Shown here piece by piece: positions 1-8,856 of a stretch of 57,818 nt of DNA. Made by a program: the position numbers and the translations under genes. Below the pieces are notes generated by a model. That model was not told the DNA's origin. It saw only the letters and a program-made list of their open reading frames with translations, and did not search any database. Position 1 is the stretch's first letter, and every line of letters starts with the position of its first letter. Source of the stretch: Hyphomonadaceae bacterium (GTDB lineage Bacteria; Pseudomonadota; Alphaproteobacteria; Rhizobiales; Hyphomicrobiaceae); NCBI GenBank assembly GCA_019747815.1, contig JAIEQJ010000094.1:1-57818 (forward strand), given 5' to 3'.

Positions 1-2
1 AC

Positions 3-77
3 GACGCCAACTTTCTCGCCTCGGTGAAGCTTGCTGCAATCCGAATCTGGATGCGGTTTAATGAGTCGGTGACCTAG
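3..77 (+). CDS. Possible transposase C-terminus (partial, enters from outside)
   Basis: The only open plus-strand frame at the left edge ends at a TAG at 75-77 and gives 24 residues, beginning DANFLASVKLAAIRIW and ending RFNESVT. This resembles the C-terminal tail of IS5-type transposases, where a hydrophobic helix with an IRxWxR pattern precedes a short polar end. It overlaps the hemC stop by a few bases, so an element would have landed exactly beyond hemC. The call rests on a short remembered pattern; the rest of the gene is outside the window. Confidence 0.4.
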   Translation, partial: DANFLASVKLAAIRIWMRFNESVT

Positions 78-1084
78 AGCGATTGCAGAAAGTCCGGCCC
101 GGCCTTGGCCAGCAGCTCGGCGGCGGCATCCTCGGCCAAGCGCAGAGCCTCGGCAGGTGCGCCTTCGCGGCGGGTGGCGAAACACTGGCGTCCGTCGGGC
201 GTGAGGATCATGCCGCGGAAGGTGAGGCGGCCGCCGGCGAGCTCTGCGAGGGCGGCAATCGGCATACGGCAGGAGCCCTCCAGCCTGGCAAGGAAAGCGC
301 GTTCCGCGGCGACGGCCAGGGCGGTCGGCTCGTGGTTGATGGGCGCCAGCAGCTTGGCCATCGCCACGTCCTCGGTGCGCGTCTCGATGCCGATGGCGCC
401 CTGGGCCGCCGCCGGCAGCATCTCCTCCACCGGCACCGGTGCGGTGGCGTGGCCGGCGAGGCCGAGGCGCTTGAGGCCCGCCATCGCCAGCAGCGTGGCA
501 TCGGCGATCCCCTCCTCCAGCTTGCGCAAGCGCGTCTCGACGTTGCCGCGCATGGCGATGACGGTCACGTCGGGGCGCAGATGCCTCACCAGCGCCTGGC
601 GCCGGAGCGAGGAGGTGGCCACCACCGCGCCCTTGGGCAGCAGCGCCAGTGACGGCGCCTTGCGGCTGATGAAGGCGTCGCGCACATCCTCGCGTGGCAG
701 ACAGCAGACGATCGCGAGGCCGGCGGGCAGCTCGGTCGGCATGTCCTTCATGGAATGCGCGGCGATGTCGACCTCGCCGGCCAGCAACGCCTCCTCGATC
801 TCCTTGGTGAACAGGCCCTTGCCGCCGGCCTCCGCCAAGGGACGGTCCTGGATGCGATCGCCCGTGGTCTTGATGGCACGTACCTCGAACGTGAGCCGGC
901 CCGGGCCATGTGCGGCCTCCAGCCGCTGCTGCACTTCCCTGGCCTGCGCCAGCGCCAGCGGCGAGCCGCGCGTGCCGATGCGAATTCTGCCTGCCTGCAA
1001 GCGTCTGTCTCCCGGTGCGGGGCCGTCCACAAATTGTGGATTCGCCCCGTTTATGCGCTCAGCCGCGGGCCGGTGCAACGCCAT
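74..1084 (-). CDS. hemC: Hydroxymethylbilane synthase (porphobilinogen deaminase)
   Basis: Cytosolic haem/tetrapyrrole enzyme that polymerises four porphobilinogen units into hydroxymethylbilane. The 336-residue product has the N-terminal IGTRGSPLALAQA motif, the KTTGDR and GGKGLFTKE loops, the AHSMKDMP segment and the cofactor-attachment motif LEGSCRMPIAA, whose Cys carries the dipyrromethane. The ATG at 1084 is chosen because a strong Shine-Dalgarno (complement of 1093-1098, GGAGGG) sits 8 bases before it. A longer start at 1156 would run much further into the DUF2267 gene, and a GTG at 1030 is a shorter alternative. The start overlaps the end of the upstream DUF2267 gene by 26 bases, so the two are probably co-transcribed. 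It is divergent from tsaD, a common alphaproteobacterial arrangement. Confidence 0.96.
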   Translation of the reverse strand: MALHRPAAERINGANPQFVDGPAPGDRRLQAGRIRIGTRGSPLALAQAREVQQRLEAAHGPGRLTFEVRAIKTTGDRIQDRPLAEAGGKGLFTKEIEEALLAGEVDIAAHSMKDMPTELPAGLAIVCCLPREDVRDAFISRKAPSLALLPKGAVVATSSLRRQALVRHLRPDVTVIAMRGNVETRLRKLEEGIADATLLAMAGLKRLGLAGHATAPVPVEEMLPAAAQGAIGIETRTEDVAMAKLLAPINHEPTALAVAAERAFLARLEGSCRMPIAALAELAGGRLTFRGMILTPDGRQCFATRREGAPAEALRLAEDAAAELLAKAGPDFLQSL

Positions 1085-1562
1085 CCGCGTCTCCCTCCGG
1101 AAGGCGAGAGGCAGCCATCCTCGGGGGGCCCCGCATGCCGCGACGAGGGCGTGCACACCGGCGCCTTAAACGCGCCAGAAATCGGCCGCCTCTTCCGGCA
1201 GCGATGGCGACATCCCGTATGGACGTGTCGGGCGCCAAATTGTGGTCGCGGCGCAGGGCTTGAACCTCCCGGGTCATTGTCGCCCGATCTTCGAAGGGGC
1301 GGCTGGGTTCGTTCGGGTCCCAATCATCGACAAAGATTGCGCGCAGAACAGGCGGGAGAGCGTTGGCGAACAGGATCGCATGCCTCACCTCCAGGCGGCG
1401 GAGGAAGGTCTGCAGGACACCCTGGACCATCGTATAGACCTGATGGCGCGTGGCGAGGTCGGAGGCCTCGCGCGCATCCTGGAGGAAGCGCTCGAAGTCT
1501 TGCGAGGCATGCAGGTACTCGCTGGGTATCGTCAAATGGCTTGCCCGCTGCTTGTGCGCCAT
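1059..1562 (-). CDS. DUF2267 family protein
   Basis: A 167-residue protein whose first 110 residues match the DUF2267 pattern. It starts with a region like IPSEYLHASQDFERFLQDAR, then a helix around YTMVQGVLQTFLRRL and the LPPVLRAIFVDDWD segment. The family is small, cytosolic and of unknown function. The last 35 residues are Arg/Pro-rich, overlap hemC, and look unconserved. It lies upstream of hemC on the same strand and probably shares its promoter in the 1563-1684 gap with divergent tsaD. No function is proposed. Confidence 0.75.
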   Translation of the reverse strand: MAHKQRASHLTIPSEYLHASQDFERFLQDAREASDLATRHQVYTMVQGVLQTFLRRLEVRHAILFANALPPVLRAIFVDDWDPNEPSRPFEDRATMTREVQALRRDHNLAPDTSIRDVAIAAGRGGRFLARLRRRCARPRRGMRGPPRMAASRLPEGDADGVAPARG

Positions 1563-1684
1563 CTATGCCGGTCCCACCTGCAAGGGGTGGAGGCCAGGAG
1601 ACCTTGAGCGTGTGCCCGGCCCGAGCCGGTTCAGGTTGGGCGGCTCGGGTGGGATGATAGCATGGCGATGCTTCGTGCGTGGCA

Positions 1685-2809
1685 ATGATGGTTGCGGCAA
1701 ATCAGGATAGCAGCGCGGCAGGCGGGCACGAAACGCTCGTGCTCGGCATCGAGACGAGCTGCGATGAGACCGCCGCCGCCGTGGTGGGGCGGGCGTCCGG
1801 CGGCGCGGGCCGCATGCTCTCCAACGTGGTGCGCGCGCAGTGGGAGGAGCATCGCCGCTATGGCGGCGTGGTGCCGGAGATCGCTGCGCGGGCGCATGTG
1901 GAATGTCTGGATGAGATCATCGCGCAAGCCATGCGCGAGGCCGGTGTGGCGTTTCCGAGCCTGGCCGCGGTGGCCGTCACGGCAGGGCCCGGCCTGATCG
2001 GCGGATTGCTGGTCGGGGTGGTCACCGCCAAGGCCATCGCACTGGCGCACAGGATCGCGCTGGTGGCCGTCAACCATCTGGAGGCGCATGCGCTCACCGT
2101 CGGGCTCACCGAAGGCCTGCGGCCGCCGTATCTGCTGCTGCTGGTCTCGGGCGGGCACACGCAACTTCTCATCGTGCACGGCGTGGGGTGCTACGAGCGT
2201 CTCGGCACGACGATCGACGATGCGCTGGGCGAGGCCTTCGACAAGACGGCCAAGCTGCTGGGGCTCGGCTTTCCAGGCGGGCCGGCAGTCGAGCAGGCGG
2301 CGGTTGCCGGCAAGGCCGGACGCTTCGCCCTGCCGCGGCCGATGCTCGGGCGCAGGGAGGCGCATTTCTCCTTCGCCGGTTTGAAGACGGCGGTGCGCCA
2401 TCAGGCGCAGGCGCTGGCGCCATTGCAGGCGCAAGACATTGCCGACCTGTGCGCCGAGTTCCAAAGGGCAGTGGCGGAGAGCGTCGCCGATCGCGTCCGG
2501 CGGGCGATGGCCATCGCGGGCGAGCGGCTGCCGGAAGGCGCGCGCCATCTCGTCGTGGCCGGCGGCGTCGCGGCGAACACGGCGCTGCGCGCGGCGCTGA
2601 CGGACGTTGCCGGGCAGGAGGGCTATACTCTGCACGTGCCGCCGGCGGCGCTGTGCACCGACAATGCCGCGATGGTCGCATGGGCCGGCGCCGAGCGACT
2701 GGTGCTCGGCCTGACAGACGGCCTCGACCTGGAGGCCCGCGCCCGCTGGCCGCTCGACCTCGCTGCCGTCCCCGCCCTCGGCGCCGGCAAACTGGGGGCG
2801 AAGGCATGA
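1685..2809 (+). CDS. tsaD: tRNA N6-threonylcarbamoyladenosine synthase catalytic subunit TsaD
   Basis: Transfers the threonylcarbamoyl group to A37 of ANN-decoding tRNAs, acting with TsaB and TsaE. The 374-residue product has the Kae1/TsaD ATPase-fold signatures: [13 protein letters not shown] near the N-terminus, the metal-binding HLEAH motif, [10 protein letters not shown], the [10 protein letters not shown] segment, KTAVRHQ and a late [12 protein letters not shown] plus CTDNAAM. The frame opens with a GTG at 1679, but consecutive ATG codons at 1685 and 1688 are more likely starts. Its TGA overlaps the gpsA ATG (ATGA), so they form a translationally coupled pair. Confidence 0.96.
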   Translation: MMVAANQDSSAAGGHETLVLGIETSCDETAAAVVGRASGGAGRMLSNVVRAQWEEHRRYGGVVPEIAARAHVECLDEIIAQAMREAGVAFPSLAAVAVTAGPGLIGGLLVGVVTAKAIALAHRIALVAVNHLEAHALTVGLTEGLRPPYLLLLVSGGHTQLLIVHGVGCYERLGTTIDDALGEAFDKTAKLLGLGFPGGPAVEQAAVAGKAGRFALPRPMLGRREAHFSFAGLKTAVRHQAQALAPLQAQDIADLCAEFQRAVAESVADRVRRAMAIAGERLPEGARHLVVAGGVAANTALRAALTDVAGQEGYTLHVPPAALCTDNAAMVAWAGAERLVLGLTDGLDLEARARWPLDLAAVPALGAGKLGAKA

Positions 2810-3843
2810 GCGCGATGGGAAGCGACGAAGAGCTGGGGAGGCGGCCCGTGACGTTCGACAGCGTCGGCATCATCGGCGGCGGGGCGTGGGGCACGGCGCT
2901 GGCGCAGACCATGCGTCTGGCCGGGCGCGAGACCCTGATCTGGGCCCGCGAGCCGGAGGTGGTGGAGGAGATCAACGGGCGCCAGGCCAACTCCCTCTTT
3001 CTTCCCGGCGTGACCCTCGACCAGGGCTTGCGCGCCACGGCGCGGCTCGCCGATATTGCCGCCCTCGACGTGATCCTCATGGTGGCACCGGCGCAGCACG
3101 TACGGGATGTGGGAATGGCGCTCAAGCCGCAGCTTGCCGGCGGCAAGCCGCTGGTGCTGTGCGCGAAGGGATTGGAGCAGAGGAGCGGCAAGCTGCTGGG
3201 TGAGGTGGTGTCGGAGGTGCTGCCCCATGCGCGCCTGGCGGTGCTCTCCGGCCCCAGTTTCGCGGCCGACGTGGTGCGCGGGCTGCCGGCCGCCCTGACG
3301 CTGGCGTGTGCCGAGGATCGGCTTGGCCAGCAGCTCGTCGATGCGTTGGGATATCGCCAGTTCCGCCTCTACCGCTCCTCCGACATCATCGGCACGCAGC
3401 TTGGCGGTGCGGTGAAGAATGTGCTCGCCATCGCCGCCGGCATTGTCGAAGGCAAGGCCCTGGGCGCCAGCGCGCATGCGGCGGTGGTGACGCGCGGGTT
3501 CGCCGAGCTGCGGCGCTTCGGCGAGGCGCTGGGGGCCAGGCCCGAGACCCTGATGGGGCTGTCCGGCCTCGGCGACCTCCTCCTGACCTGCGGCAGCCCC
3601 CAGTCGCGCAACATGAGCCTGGGCCGGGCGCTGGGCCAGGGCGACACATTGGGCGCGATCCTGGGCGCCCGGCGCTCGGTGGCGGAGGGCGTCGCCACGG
3701 CTGCCGCCGTCGCCAAGGTCGCCGCGGAGAAGAGCATCGACATGCCGATCGCGCAGGCCGTGCATGCCATCGTTGCCGGCCAGCAGACGGTCGATGCGGC
3801 GATCGAGGCGCTGTTGTCGCGTCCCTTCAAGGCCGAGGCTTGA
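2806..3843 (+). CDS. gpsA: NAD(P)+-dependent glycerol-3-phosphate dehydrogenase
   Basis: Makes sn-glycerol 3-phosphate from dihydroxyacetone phosphate for phospholipid synthesis. The 345-residue protein has the dinucleotide-binding [14 protein letters not shown] motif after about 20 extra residues, the [13 protein letters not shown] segment, the catalytic-lysine region [14 protein letters not shown], and the [12 protein letters not shown] / SRNMSLG substrate region. The ATG at 2806 overlaps the tsaD stop, fixing the start. Downstream there is a small hairpin and no further gene on this strand for almost 300 bases. Confidence 0.96.
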   Translation: MSAMGSDEELGRRPVTFDSVGIIGGGAWGTALAQTMRLAGRETLIWAREPEVVEEINGRQANSLFLPGVTLDQGLRATARLADIAALDVILMVAPAQHVRDVGMALKPQLAGGKPLVLCAKGLEQRSGKLLGEVVSEVLPHARLAVLSGPSFAADVVRGLPAALTLACAEDRLGQQLVDALGYRQFRLYRSSDIIGTQLGGAVKNVLAIAAGIVEGKALGASAHAAVVTRGFAELRRFGEALGARPETLMGLSGLGDLLLTCGSPQSRNMSLGRALGQGDTLGAILGARRSVAEGVATAAAVAKVAAEKSIDMPIAQAVHAIVAGQQTVDAAIEALLSRPFKAEA

Positions 3844-3929
3844 GCCGAGGGCCTGATCGCGCTTTCTTGATCGCGCCCTTGAGGAGAGCGGCGCGACATG
3901 GCGCGCTTTCGCCGACGCAGCGGGGGGCT

Positions 3930-3948
3930 CCGCCTAAGGTCTAGGCGG
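3930..3948 (+). terminator. Candidate hairpin after gpsA
   Basis: CCGCCTA and TAGGCGG form a 7-bp stem with a 5-base loop about 90 bases downstream of the gpsA stop. No U-tract follows, so a classical intrinsic terminator is uncertain. The rest of the 3844-4137 gap shows no gene. Confidence 0.3.
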
Positions 3949-4137
3949 CGCGGGGCGACGGCGCTGCGGGGCCCCTTTCACCCCTGGATCGCAGCTTTGT
4001 GATGAGGGCGTTTCGCCCTGTTCCCACGCACTTTTCGCGGGTTGGCGGGGCTATGCAACGCAACGCCGTCGAATGCGGCTGACGGAGCCGCGGGAAAGAG
4101 GGCTAGACTGCAGATGCGGTGTTCAGCGGGTGTGTTA

Positions 4138-4632
4138 ATGCCATTTGAGATCGAGCGAAAGTTTCTGGTCATCGGCCGGGAGTGGGAGAGGCTTGCCATC
4201 GCACGCACCCGCATTCGCCAGGCCTATCTGGCCGCGGAGGGCATGCTCTCGATCCGCGTCCGCATCAAGGACGGCCAGTCAGCGGCGCTGACCATCAAGT
4301 CGCGCGGGGCCGAGCTGCGGCGGCTCGAGCTGGAATATGCCATCCCGACCACGGATGCCGAGGCGCTGATAGCGCGGCGCCAAGGCGCGGTGATCGAGAA
4401 GGTGCGGCACAACATCCCCTGGCAGGGTCTCATGTGGGAGGTGGATGTCTTCACCGGCGACAACGAGGGCCTGGTGCTTGCCGAGATCGAGCTCGACCAT
4501 GAGCGCCAGCCGTTCGATCTGCCGCCGTGGATCGGCGCCGAGGTCACCTCACAGCGCAAGTACTACAATGGCGAGCTGGCGCTGCGGCCCTTCCGGAGCT
4601 GGGCATCATCGCCGGTTGAGAATGTAGCGTAG
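4138..4632 (+). CDS. CYTH domain protein (triphosphate-tunnel metalloenzyme)
   Basis: A 164-residue protein of the CYTH / triphosphate tunnel superfamily, whose bacterial members are typically inorganic triphosphatases. It begins with the hallmark EIERKFLV at residues 4-11. Charged tunnel strands follow: RIRQAYLA, SIRVRIKDG, ALTIKSRG, LELEYAIP, IEKVRHNI, WEVDVFTG and LAEIELDHE, ending with the VTSQRKYYNGELA region. These supply the Lys/Arg and Glu residues that bind triphosphate and metal. The ATG at 4138 is preferred to upstream ATGs because it places EIERK at the N-terminus as in the family. It stands alone between gpsA and an FAH-family gene. Confidence 0.9.
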   Translation: MPFEIERKFLVIGREWERLAIARTRIRQAYLAAEGMLSIRVRIKDGQSAALTIKSRGAELRRLELEYAIPTTDAEALIARRQGAVIEKVRHNIPWQGLMWEVDVFTGDNEGLVLAEIELDHERQPFDLPPWIGAEVTSQRKYYNGELALRPFRSWASSPVENVA

Positions 4633-4666
4633 GCTGCCATCAGCCCCAGCCGTTGACGGAAGCGCG

Positions 4667-4713
4667 CCTGTCATCCCGGAATTTCGCGTGAGCGAAAATG
4701 TCAGGGACCCAAA
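4667..4713. repeat. REP-like half-element
   Basis: A segment starting CCTGTCATCCCGGAATTTCG and continuing through AGCGAAAATGTCAGGGACCC matches, with few changes, each arm of the inverted-repeat element at 54217-54335. Here only one arm is recognisable. It lies in the gap between the CYTH and FAH-family genes, as expected of dispersed intergenic palindromes. Confidence 0.65.
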
Positions 4714-4816
4714 TGGCGCTGAAATTCAATTTGCGCGTTCGCACCAGGCTTGGCTCAATGCGGGCAAGGCGAGAGAAGCTTGCCTGACATGGCCTTTGCC
4801 TTTGCAGGAGGATGAC

Positions 4817-5674
4817 GTGCGGCTCGCCAGCTACAGAATTGGAGCCAGTGAGCGCTTCGGTGCAGTCGTCGGCGACGGTCTGATCGATCTGGGCCGGCGG
4901 CTTGGGAAGTACCAGACCCTGCGGGCCTTGATCGCAGCCGGCGGACTGGCCGAGGCACAGGCCGCCGCCCACGCTGCCGAGCCAGATCACAAGCTCAGCG
5001 ATGTCACGCTGCTGCCGCCGGTGGTGGCGCCGGAAAAGATCTGGTGCATCGGCGTCAACTACGCCGATCGCAACGAGGAGTACAAGGACGGCGCGGAGCG
5101 GCCCAAATATCCAAGCCTGTTCTGCCGCGCGCCGGGGTCCCTGGTCGGACACGGGCAGCCGATCGAGCGGCCGCGCGTCTCCACGCAGCTCGACTACGAA
5201 GGTGAGATTGCGCTGGTGATCGGCGAGGGCGGCCGGCACATCCCGCGCGACCGCGCCCTGGCGCACATCTTCGGTCTGACGTTGTGCAACGAGGGCAGCG
5301 TGCGCGACTGGCTGCGGCACGGCAAGTTCAACGTCACTCAGGGCAAGAACTTCGACAGATCGGGCAGTATCGGGCCGTGGATCGTGACCAGCGACGCGAT
5401 CGATCTCACAGCGCCGATCGGCATCGCCACGCGCGTCAACGGCGAGGTGCGCCAGAGCGACAGCACAGAGCGGCTGATGTTTCCGTTCGACCATCTCATC
5501 AGCTATCTCGCGACGTTCGCCACACTCAGCCCCGGGGATGTGATCGTCACCGGCACGCCGACGGGTGCCGGCGCGCGCTTTGATCCGCCGCGCTGGCTGA
5601 AACCGGGCGACGTCGTCGAGGTGGAAGGTGCCGGCATCGGCACGCTGCGCAACATGGTGGTCGACGAAGCCTGA
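4817..5674 (+). CDS. Fumarylacetoacetate hydrolase (FAH) family protein
   Basis: A 285-residue metal-dependent hydrolase, isomerase or decarboxylase of the FAH superfamily, which acts on beta-diketo acids in aromatic and amino-acid breakdown. It has the IWCIGVNYADRNEEY motif, PSLFCRAPGSLVGHG, the metal-ligand stretch LDYEGEIALVIGEGG, QGKNFDRSGSIGPW, and the C-terminal TGTPTGAGA and LKPGDVVEVEGAGIGTL motifs. The GTG at 4817 is chosen because AGGAGG lies at 4806-4811, five bases upstream; the earlier ATG at 4688 would start inside the REP-like repeat. The substrate cannot be read from the sequence; ureidoglycolate lyase or 2-hydroxyhepta-2,4-diene-1,7-dioate isomerase are the usual nearest names. 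Confidence 0.9.
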   Translation: MRLASYRIGASERFGAVVGDGLIDLGRRLGKYQTLRALIAAGGLAEAQAAAHAAEPDHKLSDVTLLPPVVAPEKIWCIGVNYADRNEEYKDGAERPKYPSLFCRAPGSLVGHGQPIERPRVSTQLDYEGEIALVIGEGGRHIPRDRALAHIFGLTLCNEGSVRDWLRHGKFNVTQGKNFDRSGSIGPWIVTSDAIDLTAPIGIATRVNGEVRQSDSTERLMFPFDHLISYLATFATLSPGDVIVTGTPTGAGARFDPPRWLKPGDVVEVEGAGIGTLRNMVVDEA

Positions 5675-5726
5675 GGCGGCGCGCCAAAGTCACTCCCCCA
5701 AGCGTAGCCGTCCGTTCGGCCCGACA

Positions 5727-6185
5727 TCAAGGCTTGATGGCGGGGATCAGGTTGACCCGGTTCAGCGTGCGCTGGCAGGAGGCCTTCCATTCCTGCTTGG
5801 TCATGTGCGTCGCCGGATCCCAGAAGCCCATGCAGTTGGCCAAGGTCCTGCCGCCGCCGCCCATCATGCTCCCCGGCTTGTCACGGGAGCGACCCGGCGT
5901 CAGGGCAAGCGAGCCTTGCCTGGCGACGCCGCCTCCTGTTTCAACCGGCGGCGGAAGCGGGGGTGAAAGGGGCGCAACGGGCGGCAGTGGCGGTGCGGGC
6001 GGTGCGGTGGCCGAGGGTGCCGGCGGCGCGGCAATGGGCGGTGGTGGGGGTGGCCCGGTGGGTATGGGGTTCACCACGACGCCGCGCGACTGTGCGTCGG
6101 CCGCGCCAACGGCGGTGAGTGTCATGCCTGCGGCGATCGCAGCCGCCGCGGTAATGTCGAGCAGCTTGAGCATGGCCGTATCCAT
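5727..6185 (-). CDS. Secreted proline-rich protein of unknown function
   Basis: A 152-residue protein with a Sec-type signal peptide (hydrophobic stretch with AAAAIAAGMTL, cleavage plausible after AADA). A Pro/Ala-rich linker with PPPPPP and PPAPPLPP runs follows, then a C-terminal segment containing NCMGFWDPATHMTKQEWKAS and a second Cys, so one disulfide is possible. I do not recognise a named domain. The ATG at 6185 is chosen because it places the signal peptide at the N-terminus; ATG 6173 is an alternative. It is convergent with the FAH-family gene and downstream of the cys operon. Confidence 0.7.
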   Translation of the reverse strand: MDTAMLKLLDITAAAAIAAGMTLTAVGAADAQSRGVVVNPIPTGPPPPPPIAAPPAPSATAPPAPPLPPVAPLSPPLPPPVETGGGVARQGSLALTPGRSRDKPGSMMGGGGRTLANCMGFWDPATHMTKQEWKASCQRTLNRVNLIPAIKP

Positions 6186-6240
6186 TTCTACAGACCTATC
6201 AATGAGATGCGGGCTGACGGATAACGGCTCCGCCCCAGAT

Positions 6241-6260
6241 CGGTTCCCAAGCGGGAACCG
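6241..6260 (-). terminator. Hairpin downstream of cysN
   Basis: CGGTTCCC and GGGAACCG form a perfect 8-bp stem with loop AAGC, 75 bases after the cysN stop and before the next minus-strand gene. No clear U-run follows on either strand. It could end the cys operon or be a regulatory hairpin. Confidence 0.4.
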
Positions 6261-6334
6261 GGGCGAGGCCCAAGGCCCGCGGCGCCTCTCCTGACGGGGG
6301 ATGGTTCGCCGATCGCCTTCCGCCGGCAGCGCGA

Positions 6335-7951
6335 TCACAGCGCTCCGAGGACGATGGCGGAGACGAAGCCGAATGACAGCGCCAGGAGCAAGCTCAGCCA
6401 CACGGTCGAGGCATCGGTGCGCCCCGGCGCCCACTGGTCGTCGAGCTGCACGGCCACGCCCGCACCCCGCAGCAGGATCGCCACCTCGTCGGCGCGGCGG
6501 CGCAGTTCGGCCTCGGACGCCGCGTCATGCCCCAGATCGGCGCCGATGCCCCGCTTGAGGAGCGACCGCGTCAACTGGAAGACCTCCTGCGCGCGCCTCT
6601 TGTCCCGGCCCAGGATGGATGTCACGACACCGCCGGCCACCGACGCGCCGGTGAGCGCATCGACCAGCATGAAGCTGCCCGTCTCGCGATGCCGGGCGAA
6701 TGGCTCGGCGACCGCGCTCCGCCCCAGGTCGAAGCGCGCCACGGCAATGTCGTTGACGCCGCAGGCGGACGCCGGCCCCTCGGTCAACGCCGCAAGATCG
6801 AGATGCGCCTTGATATCGAGCGAGGCGACCGGCACCAGGTCGGTCGCGGTGCGCAGCAGATAGCCTCGGGCCGGGTTGAAGGGCTCGTCGGCAAGCCACA
6901 CCAGGCGCGCATCGAAGCTGCCGACCACGGCGGGCTCCTGGCCGGGTGCCCCCAGCACGGCACCGCGCGATACGTCGATATCGGTGTCGAGCTGCAGCAC
7001 CACGGCCTGGCCCGCGCCGGCGCTATCGAGGTCGCGGCCCATGGTCACGATGCGGCGCACCCGGGCACGCCGGCCGCTGACGGCGTCGATCACCTCGCCG
7101 CCCACCGCGGTCTTCCCGGATGCCACCGTGCCGGCGAGTCCGCGAAAATCCTGGCCGGCACGCACGACCATTTGCACGGGAAAGCGGAAAGGGCCGTCGC
7201 CCCGCGTCTGTCGCGCTGGCATCTGCTGCAGATGCTCGACGAGCAGCGGGCCGTGGTACCAGGATGCGGCGGCGGACCGGCGCGCGATGTTGTCGCCCAG
7301 GACGGCGGAGACGGGAATGGCGACGGCGTTGCGAAAGCCGAACCGCTGGGCCAAGGCCAGGAATTCCGCCTCGATGGCGCCAAAGCGCGCCTCGGACCAG
7401 TCGATGAGGTCCATCTTGTTGACGGCGAGAATGACGCGCGCGACGCCCATCAGATCGAGAATGGCGGCGTGGCGCCGGGTCTGCACCTTGATGCCGGTGC
7501 GCGCATCGACCAGCAGGATCGCCACATCGGCATGCGAGGCGCCAGTCGCCATGTTGCGCGTGTACTGCTCATGGCCGGGGCTGTCGATGATGACGAGGCG
7601 GCGCGTGGGCGTATCGAAGTAGCGCCAGGCGATGTCGATGGTGATGCCCTGCTCGCGCTCGGCGGCGAGGCCGTCGACGAGCAGGCTGAAATCGGGCGTC
7701 CCCGCCGCCGTCTTAGGCGACCGCTGCAGGGTCTGGCGCTGGTCGGTGTGCAGGGCGCCCGCGTCCCACAGCAGCCGGCCGATCAGCGTCGACTTGCCGT
7801 CGTCGACGGAGCCGCAGGTGAGCACGTGCAGGCTGCCGGCCAGGGGTTGCGGCGATCCCGCCGCGGCGCACCGGACGGCTGGTGCGCGGCGCAGCACCGT
7901 CACCGGAGCCCCACGTTCGGCGGCATCACGGACCTCGGCAAGGGCTGGCAT
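6335..7951 (-). CDS. cysN: Sulfate adenylyltransferase subunit 1 (GTPase) with unusual C-terminus
   Basis: With CysD it makes adenosine 5'-phosphosulfate (APS) from sulfate and ATP, driven by GTP hydrolysis. The 538-residue protein has an EF-Tu-like GTPase domain: P-loop GSVDDGKST at residues 47-55, a switch region with EREQGITIDIAWRYF, DSPGHEQYTRNM and NKMD. Two beta-barrel domains follow, ending near TGSFMLVDALTG. The end is odd. Residues about 470-500 (DLGHDAASEAELRRRADEVA, then LLRGAGVAV) resemble the DLGF..ENIRR..EVA..L..AG part of APS kinase (CysC). No CysC P-loop remains, and the last 22 residues form a hydrophobic helix (WLSLLLALSFGFVSAIV). The start overlaps the cysD stop by one base (TGATG). 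Confidence 0.93.
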   Translation of the reverse strand: MPALAEVRDAAERGAPVTVLRRAPAVRCAAAGSPQPLAGSLHVLTCGSVDDGKSTLIGRLLWDAGALHTDQRQTLQRSPKTAAGTPDFSLLVDGLAAEREQGITIDIAWRYFDTPTRRLVIIDSPGHEQYTRNMATGASHADVAILLVDARTGIKVQTRRHAAILDLMGVARVILAVNKMDLIDWSEARFGAIEAEFLALAQRFGFRNAVAIPVSAVLGDNIARRSAAASWYHGPLLVEHLQQMPARQTRGDGPFRFPVQMVVRAGQDFRGLAGTVASGKTAVGGEVIDAVSGRRARVRRIVTMGRDLDSAGAGQAVVLQLDTDIDVSRGAVLGAPGQEPAVVGSFDARLVWLADEPFNPARGYLLRTATDLVPVASLDIKAHLDLAALTEGPASACGVNDIAVARFDLGRSAVAEPFARHRETGSFMLVDALTGASVAGGVVTSILGRDKRRAQEVFQLTRSLLKRGIGADLGHDAASEAELRRRADEVAILLRGAGVAVQLDDQWAPGRTDASTVWLSLLLALSFGFVSAIVLGAL

Positions 7952-8856
7952 CAGAAGTATCCCTCCTGCTTCTTGCGCTCCATGGCACCGGCCTCATCGT
8001 GGTCGATGAGCCGCCCCTGGCGCTCGGAGACGCTGGCCGACAAAGTCTCGTCGATGACGCTGGGGAGATCGGCGGCCTGCGACTCGATGGCGGCCGTCAG
8101 CGGCCAGCAGCCCAGCGTGCGGAAGCGGACCTGGCGGGGAGCTTGGCTTTCGCCGGAGCGCAGCGGCATGCGCTCGTCGTCGAGCACCAGCAGGCTGCCG
8201 TTGCGTGCGATGGTCGGGCGCAGGGCGGCGAAATAGAGTGGCACCACCTCGAGCTGCTCGCGGGCGATGTAGCGCCACACGTCCTTCTCGGTCCAGTTGG
8301 AGAGCGGAAAGACGCGCGCGGTCTCGCCGCCGCCGAGGCGCCCGTTGAGCAGCCGCCACATCTCAGGCCGCTGCTTGCGCGGGTCCCAGCGATGCCCCTC
8401 GGCGCGGAAGGAGAACACGCGCTCCTTGGCGCGCGAGGCCTCCTCGTCGCGCCGCGCGCCGCCGAAGGCCGCATCGAAGCCGTGCCGATCGAGCGCCTGC
8501 CGCAGCCCCTGGGTCTTCATGACGTCGGTGTAGGTGGAGGGCGGATAGTCGACCGGATTGATGCCGGCGGCCAGCCCCTCCCTGTTGACATGCACGATCA
8601 GCTCCAGGCCGAGTTCGCGTGCCGTGCGATCGCGGAAGGCGATCATGTCGCGAAACTTCCACGTGGTATCGACATGCAGCAGCGGGAACGGCGGCCTGGC
8701 AGGATAGAAGGCCTTGCGCGCCAGATGCAGCAGGACGGTGGAATCCTTGCCGATGGAGTAGAGCAGCACGGGCTTGCGAAACTGCGCGGCCGCCTCGCGG
8801 AAAATGTGGATGCTTTCCGCCTCCAGCAGATCGAGATGGGTAGGCGGCGCGCTCAC
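7951..8856 (-). CDS. cysD: Sulfate adenylyltransferase subunit 2
   Basis: Catalytic ATP sulfurylase subunit that adenylylates sulfate to APS. The 301-residue protein has the PP-loop [16 protein letters not shown] near residue 30, [14 protein letters not shown], the [20 protein letters not shown] motif, WDPRKQRPE, and [15 protein letters not shown], all typical of CysD. It starts with GTG at 8856, overlapping the cysH stop (GTGA), and ends by overlapping the cysN ATG. The tight overlaps indicate one cysH-cysD-cysN transcript. Confidence 0.96.
   Translation of the reverse strand: MSAPPTHLDLLEAESIHIFREAAAQFRKPVLLYSIGKDSTVLLHLARKAFYPARPPFPLLHVDTTWKFRDMIAFRDRTARELGLELIVHVNREGLAAGINPVDYPPSTYTDVMKTQGLRQALDRHGFDAAFGGARRDEEASRAKERVFSFRAEGHRWDPRKQRPEMWRLLNGRLGGGETARVFPLSNWTEKDVWRYIAREQLEVVPLYFAALRPTIARNGSLLVLDDERMPLRSGESQAPRQVRFRTLGCWPLTAAIESQAADLPSVIDETLSASVSERQGRLIDHDEAGAMERKKQEGYF

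Noticed and set aside
1085-1156. Longer hemC start at 1156
   Set aside because: The ATG at 1084 has a strong Shine-Dalgarno; the extra 24 residues are not HemC-like and overlap the DUF2267 gene more.
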